64,000 nt of DNA from Cloacibacillus sp. An23 (lineage in GTDB: Bacteria; Synergistota; Synergistia; Synergistales; Synergistaceae), in assembly GCF_002159945.1 (NCBI RefSeq), contig NZ_NFJQ01000002.1:1-64000 (forward strand), written 5' to 3'. Under the pieces are notes generated by a model. It made no database searches. It saw only the letters and a program-made list of their open reading frames with translations, and had not been told where the DNA came from. The position numbers and the translations under genes were made by a program. Positions 9,140-17,290 of this stretch are shown in pieces. Position 1 is the stretch's first letter. Each line of letters begins with the position of its first letter.

Positions 9140-9161
9140 CCAACTTTTTGTCCGCACTCCC
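9140..9161 (-). repeat. IS terminal inverted repeat, transposase 5' side
   Basis: On the minus strand reads GGGAGTGCGGACAAAAAGTT, matching the other end at 17 of 22 positions. Confidence 0.75.
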
Positions 9162-9165
9162 CTAG

Positions 9166-9419
9166 CCTTCCAAATTACTTTCGTATATTAAGCAGGGTAG
9201 TTACAGTGCACCTGTGTTTATCGGCGGCTTAAGCTTCTGCTTATATCAACAGGCGCGGCGCCAAACGGACAAGTATTTGCCCATGAAAGTGTGATTCTGC
9301 ATTGACCAATATCGATATCGTGTCATGCTCTCTGCGGAGAGTATGCCGATTCAGCTGTCTCAGTAACTGCAGCCGCACGCGCATATTTTGCCGCCGTCTT
9401 AATTCGTATGCGGGGCCGC
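9166..9419. other. intergenic stretch between IS and DUF4143 gene
   Basis: Bases 9166-9191 continue the ORF interrupted by the IS. The remainder up to 9419 has no convincing gene, RNA or repeat that I can see; open frames here have no start context and no recognisable motif. Confidence 0.4.
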
Positions 9420-10673
9420 CTAAATATCCAGACTGTCTGGATTCAGCAGGAAGTCGAATATGTTCATTATCAGCACGCCCGACTCGTTGTACCACGGCGT
9501 CGGCGAGTCTTTGGTTACGACTATCTTCTTGAAGAAATCTCCGGAGAGCATGAGCGGGCGCAGCTCCTGCTCCATCTTGGCGGAGTCCGGAAGCGAGAAG
9601 GCGGACTGGATGTAGTATCGCTTTGACCCCTTGTTGCATACGAAATCTATTTCCAGCTGTTTTCTTACGCTCCCGCCGTTTTCTTTTCCGTTGACTGTTA
9701 TGACTCCGACATCTACGTTGTATCCTCTGACCTTGAGCTCGTTGAATATTACGTTCTCCAATATGTGAGTCTCTTCCATCTGACGGAAGTTCAGTCTCGC
9801 GTTGCGCAGGCCTATATCGGTAAAGTAAAACTTGAACGGCGTGTCTATATACTTTTTCCCACGCACGTCGTAGCGCATCGCACAGTCGATGAGGAAGGAA
9901 TCGCACAGACAGTTTATGTATTTCTTGATCGTCGGCGCGGTTATAGTTTTCTTCTTCACGCTCTTGAATGTGTTGGAAAGTTTGTTGGGATTGGTCAGCG
10001 AACCTACAGAGGAGGAGAGTATGTTTATAATATCTTCGAGTTCTCCTTTATTGCGGATTTTGTTCCTTCCGACGATGTCTGCTATATAGGTCTCTTCAAA
10101 AAGCGCCTTCAGAAAATCAGCCTTTTGCTCCGGCGTTTGGAAGTTAAGCACGAGAGGCAGGCCGCCGTAAGTTATATATTCGTTCCAGCCGTCCTGTTTG
10201 CTGCCGCGATATACAGTCATGAACTCGGCGAAGCTGAGCGGGTACATATGCACCTCGTCGCCGCGTCCGCGAAATTCAGTTATAACGTCCTTCGACAAAA
10301 ATTTCGCGTTGCTTCCGGTCACGTATATATCTACGTTCGGCATCCTCGAGATTCCGTTCAGCACGGATTCGAACTCGCCGAGCAGCTGAACCTCGTCCAG
10401 CAGAAGATAGTACATACCTTCGCCGAGTATTCTCTCTTTTATGTACGAGTAGCAAAGTTCGGGTTCTCTGTATTTTTTATTCTCAAACGAGTCAAACGCC
10501 AACTCGACGATATGCGAGTCGTCCACGCCATCGGATTTCAGGTGAGCCTTAAACAGAGAAGAGAGCAGAAAAGACTTTCCGCAGCGTCTGACGCCTGTGA
10601 CGACTTTAATAAGCCCGTTATGCTTCTTGGAAATCAACTTATTTAGATAACCGTCTCTCCGAATCGTCTCCAC
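9420..10673 (-). CDS. AAA ATPase with DUF4143 domain
   Basis: 417 residues. Walker A is VTGVRRCGKSFLL (about 26-38), Walker B is YYLLLDEVQLLG (about 88-99) and a TGSNAKFLS sensor-like segment follows. The C-terminal part (about 200-400) is the DUF4143 region, with a PD-(D/E)xK-like QLEIDFVCNKGSKRYYIQ stretch. This family is widespread and often present in many copies in gut anaerobes; its role is unknown, with transposon or toxin-like behaviour suggested by distribution. GTG start. It stands alone between an IS and an integrase relic, so it is probably accessory cargo. Confidence 0.85.
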   Translation of the reverse strand: METIRRDGYLNKLISKKHNGLIKVVTGVRRCGKSFLLSSLFKAHLKSDGVDDSHIVELAFDSFENKKYREPELCYSYIKERILGEGMYYLLLDEVQLLGEFESVLNGISRMPNVDIYVTGSNAKFLSKDVITEFRGRGDEVHMYPLSFAEFMTVYRGSKQDGWNEYITYGGLPLVLNFQTPEQKADFLKALFEETYIADIVGRNKIRNKGELEDIINILSSSVGSLTNPNKLSNTFKSVKKKTITAPTIKKYINCLCDSFLIDCAMRYDVRGKKYIDTPFKFYFTDIGLRNARLNFRQMEETHILENVIFNELKVRGYNVDVGVITVNGKENGGSVRKQLEIDFVCNKGSKRYYIQSAFSLPDSAKMEQELRPLMLSGDFFKKIVVTKDSPTPWYNESGVLIMNIFDFLLNPDSLDI

Positions 10674-10814
10674 GCCGTGTGCCCGCCTTTCTATTTCTAT
10701 TTTATATTTCTGTTATTATACGCATTTTTCTAAAATACGATAGAGCACGCGGGCATGAAACAAGCAATGTTATTTTAGAAAATTGCGTAAGTACGCATTT
10801 ATGTATAAGAAATT

Positions 10815-11348
10815 TTATAATTTCTCCAGCAGCTTTACAGCCGCAGTCTTCAGGTCGGGGGCGAGGTGGGCGTATACCTGCGTAGTAGTGATGTTCTTGT
10901 GGCACATGAGTTCTTTGACCGTATAAAGGCTGACTCCGGCCATTAACAACTGGCTCGCGAAGTCGTGGCGCATATTGTACCAAGTGATTTTCGGATCGAG
11001 ACCGGCGGCCTGCACCAGCTTGCTGAATGCGCTGTTCCAGTCGACATCACTCCATATCAGACTGAACAGCGATTGGGGACGGACGCCTGTGTTGAGCGAC
11101 ACGATGATGGTGGGGTAGAGCCGCGGAGATTTCGCGCTCTTCGCCGCCTCGATAAGAGCGCAACGCTCCTGCGGCTGGAAATATCTCCTGTCATGAGAAC
11201 TATCAGTTTCCGCCCGCTTTTCCGGCTTGGGCGTCAGTTTTACGTCGTCGGGCGATATCACCTGTTTTTTATGCAGTTTATTTACCATGCCGTAAAGTAT
11301 GGTGATCTTCTTAAATATATGCTTCCTGCTGCGCCGTGCATATGTCAT
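10815..11348 (-). pseudogene. decayed tyrosine recombinase (phage-type integrase)
   Basis: 177 residues against a usual 350-400. Present are part of the core-binding region, the first catalytic arginine (LNTGVRPQSLFSLIW, about 90) and the C-terminal box with NMRHDFASQLL, CHKNITTTQVYAH and the tyrosine. Missing are the N-terminal arm domain and, between WSDVDW and NSAFSKLV, the roughly 50-60 residues that hold the catalytic lysine beta-hairpin. The frame is preserved across that internal deletion. The usual histidine of the HxLR box also reads tyrosine (WYNMR). It should be inactive and marks an old integrated element; no tRNA attachment site is visible. Confidence 0.8.
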
Positions 11349-11381
11349 GTCTTAGATGCGCCGGTTGTTTTTATGATATAA

Positions 11382-11428
11382 GGCAGAGCCCCGTCCTACG
11401 GCTTGTGGCGTTCGGGAGGGGCTCTGCC
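11382..11428. repeat. perfect 11-base inverted repeat
   Basis: GGCAGAGCCCC at 11382-11392 pairs with GGGGCTCTGCC at 11418-11428 around a 25-base loop. No T-run follows on either strand, so it is not a classical terminator. It lies between the integrase relic and the YfcC gene, and could be an attachment-site remnant, a regulatory hairpin of the convergent transcripts, or part of a dispersed repeat. Confidence 0.6.
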
Positions 11429-11542
11429 GGTATACGTCTTTGAATGCCGTGTTCGTGTATTTAACGGCCTTGTTTATGCGGGATGATTGGATTTGCCGTC
11501 AGGCGTGCCGCTTCTGCCGCGGCTGCTGCGCGCTTGAAAAAA

Positions 11543-12949
11543 CTAGAACGGTCCGTATGCCGTCACGGTCGCGTAGGTCAGGAAGGCGAAGGCTACCAGG
11601 CACCAGAGGCAGAAGAGGGGAAAGAGCCACTTGACCCACTTCGGATAGGGGACTTTGCACATCGCAAGGGCCACCAGTATCTCGCCGGAGGTGGGGCCTA
11701 TGAGGTCGGTGAAGGTCGAGCCGAGCTGGAAGGCCAATACCGCCGTCTGTCTGGTTATTCCGAGCATGTCGGCGAGCGGGGCCATCAGGGGCATCGTGAT
11801 GGCGGCCTGCCCCGAGCCGGAGGGGACGGCGAGGTTGAATATCGTCTGTACGACGAACATGCCGCTGGCTAGCAGTGTCGCAGGCAGCCCTATAAGGGTG
11901 TTGGAGAGCCCGTATATGATCGTGTCGATGATTCCGGCGTCGCTCATCATCAGTACTACGGCGTTAGCCATGCCGATGATGATGCACGGGGCGAGCATGT
12001 TGGCGGCTCCAGCCAGGAAGTCGTCGCATATTTTGCTCGGGCGGCTTCCTCCCACGACGCCGGCTATTACGCCTGCCGTCAGGAATACCGCCGCCAGTTC
12101 GTCGATGTAGTAGCCGTGCGCGAGAACGCCGTAGACAGTCCACAGTATCGCCGCGAACAGTACCAGCAGCACAAGCTTCTGCCGCGTGGTCAGCGGCGCG
12201 GTCTCGTCGGCGTCGAGGACGTATTTCTTGGCGTTCTCCAGGTCTTCCGTATAGCTGGGACTTAGCTGCGGGTTCTTTTTTATCCTTCTGGCGTGCCACA
12301 TGACGTAGGCCATGCTGACGAGCAGCAGGACGGCGAAGAGGGCAAGGCGAAGCGGCATGCCGGAGAAGGTGGGCAGTCCGGCGATGCTCTGCGCTACGCC
12401 TACAGTGAATGCGTTCGTCGCCGCGCCGCCGTATCCGGCCGCGACCGCTCCGAAGACGATGCCGAGGGCGGTCATTGAGTCGAAGCCCATCGAGAGCGAG
12501 ACGGCCAGTATAAGGGGGATGAAGGCCAGGAATTCTTCAAAGTTGGCGCAGAAGCAGGACATCAGTCCGAATACCGTCATGACGACGGGGATCATGATTA
12601 TTTCTTTTCCTCTCGTCGCACGCACCACGTTCGCCAGGCCGGCGTTGATCGCTCCGGTGCCTGACATTATGGCGAACATGCCGCCGATTATCATCAGGAA
12701 CGCGATGATGTAGGATGCGTTCTGTATCCCGAGCGTCAGAGACTTCATAAGGTCGAAGAGGCCGATAGGGTTCTGCTCCGTGTAATGGAAGCTGTCCGCG
12801 ACTACGATTTTGCGGTCCATTGCCTCCACGTAGACGCGCTCGAATGAGCCGGCCGGAACGATGTAGGACGCTATCACGACAAGGACCATGACCACGATCA
12901 GGAAGATCATGGGATTTATGCCTTCCAGTGATTTTTTATTACTCGACAT
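11543..12949 (-). CDS. YfcC-family (DcuC/ArcD-like) membrane carrier
   Basis: 468 residues with about 12 membrane segments. The N-terminus NPMIFLIVVMVLVVIASYIVPAGSFER and the later PSGSGQAAITMPLMAPLADMLG helix-loop are typical of the YfcC family within the AbgT/DcuC-related carriers, annotated as C4-dicarboxylate or basic amino-acid/peptide transporters. It lies 87 bases downstream of pepD on the same strand, so the pair probably forms an operon in which the carrier imports a peptide or amino acid linked to PepD activity. The real substrate is not evident from sequence. Confidence 0.85.
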   Translation of the reverse strand: MSSNKKSLEGINPMIFLIVVMVLVVIASYIVPAGSFERVYVEAMDRKIVVADSFHYTEQNPIGLFDLMKSLTLGIQNASYIIAFLMIIGGMFAIMSGTGAINAGLANVVRATRGKEIIMIPVVMTVFGLMSCFCANFEEFLAFIPLILAVSLSMGFDSMTALGIVFGAVAAGYGGAATNAFTVGVAQSIAGLPTFSGMPLRLALFAVLLLVSMAYVMWHARRIKKNPQLSPSYTEDLENAKKYVLDADETAPLTTRQKLVLLVLFAAILWTVYGVLAHGYYIDELAAVFLTAGVIAGVVGGSRPSKICDDFLAGAANMLAPCIIIGMANAVVLMMSDAGIIDTIIYGLSNTLIGLPATLLASGMFVVQTIFNLAVPSGSGQAAITMPLMAPLADMLGITRQTAVLAFQLGSTFTDLIGPTSGEILVALAMCKVPYPKWVKWLFPLFCLWCLVAFAFLTYATVTAYGPF

Positions 12950-13036
12950 ATATTTTTCCCCTTTCGTAATGTTTGATGTTCGCCGCAGGCGTCCGCCGGT
13001 TACGAACTTTGCCTGGCTTTTTCGCTGAGCTGGCGT

Positions 13037-14491
13037 TTAGCCGAGCGCTGCGAGGAGGCGGCGCAGGTACCCGTACATTTTTCTCGTCGAAGAGATTTGA
13101 AGCGCTTCGCTGGGCGAATGGAAGTTTTTGCATTCGGGGCCGAGCGACACGGCGTCTATATCGGGGCGTTTGGCGCTGAAGTATCCTACTTCCAGCCCCG
13201 CGTGGACTGTCAGGACTTCGGGCTTCTCGCCGAAGCAGTCCTCGTATACTTTTACGCACAGCTCGCGCAGCGGCGACTTCGGCTGAAAATGCCAGCTCGG
13301 ATATGCGTTGCTTGAATGGCACGTTCCACCGAATATATCTGCGAGCCGCTGCATGCGCTGGAAGAGGTATGTGCGGCGGCTTTCACGCGCCGCCCTGATT
13401 TCTATGACGAAGTGCAGTTCGTGCTCGTCCAGATATATCTCTCCTACGTTGTCGGACGTGTCCACAAGCCCCACCAGCATTTCGTTCATCTGGTAGATGC
13501 CGTCCGGGCACAGCGCCATGGCGTCTATGACGCGGGCTGGCGATACGACGGCCCATTCCGGGGCGTGGGATGCCGGCTCAAGCGCTACGGCGACGCCGTT
13601 GGCGGTGGCGGCGAGTTCGCTCCTGGCCAGCTCCTGCATTTTTTGCAGCTTTGCGTGCGCCTGTTCCAGACAGGATGGGGGCATCCATACTACGGCCTCA
13701 GCGTCCCTTGCTATGGCCAGGCGGAAGGTGCCGCCGCGTATTGGGCCGAGGCGGAAATCACAGCATTCCTGCACCGCCATCAGCATGCGGTTAAGCAGGA
13801 CGTTGGCGCTGCCGCGCCCGCGGTGGATGTCCTCGCCTGAGTGTCCGCCTTTAAGCCCGGAGACTGAGAGGCGGTACGGAGCCCAGCCCTCGGGCGGCTT
13901 GTCGGCTATTACCGGGATTCTGATGTCTACCTGCATTCCGCCGCAGCTTCCGCAGATGATTTCGCGGTCGCATGTATGGTCCAGGTTGATGAGCTTTACT
14001 GCCTTCATTTTTGCCGCGTCGAAGTTTTCCGCGCCGGACATGTCGTCCTCTTCAGCCGTGGTGAAGAGGACTTCAAGCTCGGGATGCGCCAGCCCCTCAT
14101 CCTCGAACGCCGCCATTGCTAATGCCACGCCTATCCCGTCGTCGGCCCCGAGAGTGGTACGCCCGCCGGTCGTTATCCAGTCTCCTTCGATTTCCATGTT
14201 TATCGGGTCGCGGCCGAAGTCGTGTTCTACCCCGAGCGCCTTTTCACAAACCATGTCCATGTGCGCCTGGAGCATGACGCAGGGCGCATCCTCATATCCT
14301 GGAGAGGCCGGTTTCCTGATCAGCACGTTGTTGCTGCCGTCGCGTTCCGCGCTCAGCCCACGCGCCTCCGCCCACTGAAGCAGATATTCGCTTATCCTTT
14401 CCTCATGAAAGCTCGCCCGCGGAATTTGACTGATTTCGTAAAAACATCGAAATACCGGCTCATGAATAAGTTCTTCCAGTTTCTTGTCCAC
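13037..14491 (-). CDS. pepD: aminoacyl-histidine dipeptidase (peptidase M20C)
   Basis: 484 residues, normal for PepD. Metal-binding and catalytic motifs of M20 peptidases are visible: LQAHMDMV (about 73-80), TLGADDGIGVALAM (about 113-126) and FTTAEEDDMSGA with the glutamate pair (about 144-155). The enzyme hydrolyses Xaa-His and other dipeptides in the cytoplasm using zinc. Start is GTG at 14491 (reads GTG GAC AAG), with GGGAGGT about eight bases upstream, and a strong sigma-70-type promoter lies 65-95 bases upstream. Probably co-transcribed with the YfcC carrier. Confidence 0.93.
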   Translation of the reverse strand: MDKKLEELIHEPVFRCFYEISQIPRASFHEERISEYLLQWAEARGLSAERDGSNNVLIRKPASPGYEDAPCVMLQAHMDMVCEKALGVEHDFGRDPINMEIEGDWITTGGRTTLGADDGIGVALAMAAFEDEGLAHPELEVLFTTAEEDDMSGAENFDAAKMKAVKLINLDHTCDREIICGSCGGMQVDIRIPVIADKPPEGWAPYRLSVSGLKGGHSGEDIHRGRGSANVLLNRMLMAVQECCDFRLGPIRGGTFRLAIARDAEAVVWMPPSCLEQAHAKLQKMQELARSELAATANGVAVALEPASHAPEWAVVSPARVIDAMALCPDGIYQMNEMLVGLVDTSDNVGEIYLDEHELHFVIEIRAARESRRTYLFQRMQRLADIFGGTCHSSNAYPSWHFQPKSPLRELCVKVYEDCFGEKPEVLTVHAGLEVGYFSAKRPDIDAVSLGPECKNFHSPSEALQISSTRKMYGYLRRLLAALG

Positions 14492-14555
14492 ACCTTGACC
14501 TCCCAGCGGAATTTCTTCGAATAGTGAAACAAATTATGGATATTATGTATCCGAG

Positions 14556-14585
14556 ATTATATCTTGCGCTATTCCGTTCTGTCAA
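14556..14585 (-). promoter_or_regulatory. sigma-70-type promoter for pepD
   Basis: On the minus strand TTGACA (14585-14580), an 18-base spacer, then TATAAT (14561-14556); both hexamers are consensus. It points at pepD, whose start is 65 bases downstream. Confidence 0.8.
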
Positions 14586-14599
14586 TTTTACCGCGTCCG

Positions 14600-14838
14600 G
14601 ATTTAGAAAGGCGCGCGGCAGCGCGTGGCTGCGGTTCCGCGGCGCGCAGATCCGCCGCGCAAGCGGTATGTACGTGGGCTGCCCGGCTGATGCCGGATAT
14701 AAGAGCCAAGCCGTAAAACGTAGCGCCGCCGTTTTCGCCCCGGCGCTTAGTGTATGGACGCTTCGGTGGAAGATTGGGGGATAAGACGAAGCGCCGCATT
14801 CATTCCGGAATGAGGCGTCTCGCTGGCCGTGTTTCTCA
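14600..14838. other. gene-free stretch between pepD promoter and DUF1848 stop
   Basis: GC-rich and without a convincing gene. On the minus strand, just after the DUF1848 stop, AGACG and CGTCT (about 14818 to 14784) enclose an inner palindrome CATTCCGGAATG, a weak hairpin that could end the DUF1848 transcript. Nothing else is recognised. Confidence 0.3.
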
Positions 14839-14840
14839 TT

Positions 14841-15698
14841 TTACAGGCTTTCGGCTCCGTCGTCATGTCTTGCGGCGTTGGCGGCCAGTTTCCTGGCGCT
14901 GTGCGTCGCGTAGCAGTATTTGCAGCCGTTGGGGCATGTGTCGTAGGCTCCGACGTCTGCGCTTGGTGCGCAGCGGCAGGCCGGCCGCTGATTTTTGTCC
15001 TTTGCGCGCGGCAGAGGGCGGCCCGTGATTTTTTCTATCAGCGCGGCGTCCACGCAGCTTCCGCGCTTTATGCCGAAGCGCGTTAGGGCTGCGTCCTCCG
15101 CGCAGGTTTCGAGCGTCATACCGCAGCCGCGTGCGATTGCGGCAAACTCGCGCGCGAGCGCAGCCCTCTCGTCCGCGTCAGGCGCGCGGAAGCCGAGCTC
15201 TCTCGCGGCGCGGCTCATGCCCCGGTATATGTCGAGATAGCTGAAGACGCAGCGGCGGGTGAAGCCTTCGAGTGCGCGCGCGAATTTCTCAAAGCTCGCG
15301 GCGTGGAATGAGATGTCGTATTTTTCACTTATCAGCAGCGGGTCGTACCTCCATATCACGCGCTCCGGGCCGATCTCACCGGACAAGCGGCGGAAGGCCG
15401 GTATTGCTTCCTTTTCCTTGTCGGGCACGCCCGGCTCTATGTCGCGCCCGTAGGGCGTAACTGTGAACTGGAAGTAATAGGCGTAGTCAGAGAGCCACGC
15501 TAGGCGCGGAAGCATCGGGCGCGGGTCCTTCGTCCAGAATACGATTGCGTCCACGTCTTCCGCGCGCAGGCTGACGCGGCGCGCCTGATTCGGGTTCATC
15601 GGGTTGCGCGCGACGGCGTACCCCGCGCGCAGCCTCCGCATGAACCACTCTGAGTAGCGCGCCGGTATGTCGGTGCGCCGGCTGGCGCTGATTATCAT
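14841..15698 (-). CDS. DUF1848 protein with C-terminal radical-SAM-like cysteine motif
   Basis: 285 residues. The N-terminus SASRRTDIPARYSEWFMRRL, the VFWTKDPRPMLPRL segment and VIWRYDPLLIS define DUF1848. The body resembles the later strands of spore-photoproduct-lyase-type TIM barrels. The C-terminus has C241 and C243 plus C255-x3-C259-x2-C262 in the string TCPNGCKYCYA, which is the spacing of a radical-SAM 4Fe-4S site but at the wrong end of the protein. Function is unknown. It starts 14 bases after the stop of the MBL-fold hydrolase, so the two are likely one operon. Confidence 0.85.
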   Translation of the reverse strand: MIISASRRTDIPARYSEWFMRRLRAGYAVARNPMNPNQARRVSLRAEDVDAIVFWTKDPRPMLPRLAWLSDYAYYFQFTVTPYGRDIEPGVPDKEKEAIPAFRRLSGEIGPERVIWRYDPLLISEKYDISFHAASFEKFARALEGFTRRCVFSYLDIYRGMSRAARELGFRAPDADERAALAREFAAIARGCGMTLETCAEDAALTRFGIKRGSCVDAALIEKITGRPLPRAKDKNQRPACRCAPSADVGAYDTCPNGCKYCYATHSARKLAANAARHDDGAESL

Positions 15699-15711
15699 GG
15701 GCGGTGGCGCG

Positions 15712-16593
15712 TTACTGCGCTGCGCTCCACAGCATTTCGTTGTCTTTAAATTCCGCCTTCACCCTGCCGCCGTCGTAAAGGTACGAAAGATACGACTTTA
15801 TCGTGCTGCCGACGAGGACGTACTGGTTGTCGTCCATCTTCAGGCCGCAGCGGTCGAAGACTGCCTTCAGGATTTTCTCGAAAGTCTTCGGCTCGCGGCA
15901 CAAATCAACGAGAAGCCCGGCGATTTCATGGACTTTCGCCCGGTTCAGCGCGGCGAGTTCCTTAACGTCCTCCGAAGCGTCGCAGTGGGCCGGGATGAAG
16001 AGTTTCGCCTCAAGTGTCTCGATCATGTCGAGCGTCTCCAAAAACTTCGCCACGTCGTAGATGAAGACGATGTGATATTTTTCGATTATCTCGCGGCGGA
16101 ACAGCGCGTCGGCCAGGAAGCAGACGCCGTCGCCGGTCATGATTCCTATCATGTCTAGGTAGTGCCCGGGCAGCTTTATGACGGAAAGGCCCTCGGGCAG
16201 GCCGCCGGCTACGTCGCAGGTTTTTTCCGTCGGCTTAGCCATGAGGAATTTATTGCGCAGCTTCGAATAGGGATAGCCGCCGTAGAGCATCGTGCTTTCC
16301 AGCTCCGGGTGGCGCGCGACCGCGTTCTCGACGTCGGTGGACAGCACCCGGCATCCGGTGCGGCTCTGTATGAACTGGTTGCCGCCGGTGTGGTCGGCGT
16401 TCGAATGCGTGTTTATGATGCAGTTCACGCGCCAGCCGCGCTCGGTGATTATTTTGAGGATTTTGCGTCCAGCTTCCTTGTCGCTGCCCGAGTCGATAAG
16501 GCAGACTTCCTCGTCGTTGATGCGGTAGACCCCGACGTTCGCGGGGCTCTTTATGTACCAGCTTTTTTCACCGGCCTGTATCAGTTCGTACAT
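15712..16593 (-). CDS. MBL-fold metallo-hydrolase
   Basis: 293 residues. The metallo-beta-lactamase fold is shown by the NTHSNADHTGGNQ motif (about 60-72), then LPGHYLDMIGI, FLADALF and IPAHCDA, giving the expected order of His, Asp and His ligands. The first motif is HxNxDH, with asparagine where the classic HxHxDH has its second histidine; a sub-family with this change exists. A helical C-terminal extension follows. Substrate unknown. Divergent from tmk, upstream of DUF1848 in the same direction. Confidence 0.85.
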   Translation of the reverse strand: MYELIQAGEKSWYIKSPANVGVYRINDEEVCLIDSGSDKEAGRKILKIITERGWRVNCIINTHSNADHTGGNQFIQSRTGCRVLSTDVENAVARHPELESTMLYGGYPYSKLRNKFLMAKPTEKTCDVAGGLPEGLSVIKLPGHYLDMIGIMTGDGVCFLADALFRREIIEKYHIVFIYDVAKFLETLDMIETLEAKLFIPAHCDASEDVKELAALNRAKVHEIAGLLVDLCREPKTFEKILKAVFDRCGLKMDDNQYVLVGSTIKSYLSYLYDGGRVKAEFKDNEMLWSAAQ

Positions 16594-16681
16594 TTTCGCG
16601 TTCCTCCGTCCTTTTGTTCGCTTCGGGTTATATTGTACCGCAAGTTATGTTATGATTATCAGTTGTAAAGGCGGGGATGTG

Positions 16682-17290
16682 ATGTTTATTACCTTGGAAG
16701 GTATAGACGGGTGCGGAAAGTCCACCCAGGCGCGTATGCTGTATGAGGCGCTCGGCGGCTCGCGGGGCGCGGTGCTTACGCGCGAGCCCGGCGGCTGGGA
16801 GGGCGGCGCCGCGCTGCGCGAGGCCGTTCTCGGCGGCACTCTGAGGCATCCCTGGAGCGAGCTTTTTCTCTTTCTTCTCGACAGGGCCGAGCACGCCGCG
16901 CGTGTAATTACTCCTGCGCTCGAGGCGGGGACGCACGTCGTCTGCGAACGCTACCACGACTCCACTCTGGCTTATCAGGTCTGGGGGCGAGGCATGCCTT
17001 TCGGGCCCGTCCGCGATGCGGCTCTCCTCGCCGCTTTCCCGAAGCCGGACGTTACCGTGCTTTTCGACATAGACCCGGAGCTCGCGCTCTCGCGCGTGGC
17101 GAAGCGCGGCAAGCCGGACGCATTCGAGGGAGAGGGGCTCGCGTTCATGCGCAGGATATGCGAGGGCTATCGGGAGCTGGCCTCGAAGGACATGGAACGA
17201 TGGCTCGTCGTGGAATGCGGAGGCCGGACGGCGGAGGATATTTTCTCAGAGACGCGGCGCCGTCTCATGGATAAGGGGCTCGCCCTGTGA
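16682..17290 (+). CDS. tmk: thymidylate kinase
   Basis: 202 residues from the ATG at 16682. P-loop LEGIDGCGKSTQARM at the N-terminus, LTREPGG, and the ERYHDSTLAYQVWG motif identify dTMP kinase, which makes dTDP for DNA synthesis. The open frame extends upstream to 16553, but the P-loop must lie at the very N-terminus in this family, and AGGCGGGG sits directly before 16682. The stop overlaps the GTG start of the next gene. The tmk-holB-ricT order is the one common in Firmicutes. Confidence 0.95.
   Translation: MFITLEGIDGCGKSTQARMLYEALGGSRGAVLTREPGGWEGGAALREAVLGGTLRHPWSELFLFLLDRAEHAARVITPALEAGTHVVCERYHDSTLAYQVWGRGMPFGPVRDAALLAAFPKPDVTVLFDIDPELALSRVAKRGKPDAFEGEGLAFMRRICEGYRELASKDMERWLVVECGGRTAEDIFSETRRRLMDKGLAL

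Larger units (their letters stand above)
7697..9161 (-). mobile_element. IS3-family insertion sequence, complete
   Basis: An element of about 1,465 bases containing one transposase gene on the minus strand. Imperfect terminal inverted repeats are visible: 7697-7718 against the complement of 9140-9161, 17 of 22 positions matching, including an uninterrupted run of ten (GGAGTGCGGA). The element is flanked on both sides by CTAG (7693-7696 and 9162-9165), which fits a 4-base target duplication. Because CTAG is palindromic it could also be read as part of the inverted repeat, so the exact ends may shift by a few bases. Confidence 0.8.

Noticed and set aside
9765-10646. 293-residue plus-strand frame over the DUF4143 gene
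   Set aside because: No recognisable domain, whereas the minus strand has Walker A and B motifs in the right order.
11382-11428. Considered as a tRNA gene or attachment half-tRNA
   Set aside because: The stem is 11 bp with one loop; no D, anticodon or T arms can be formed.
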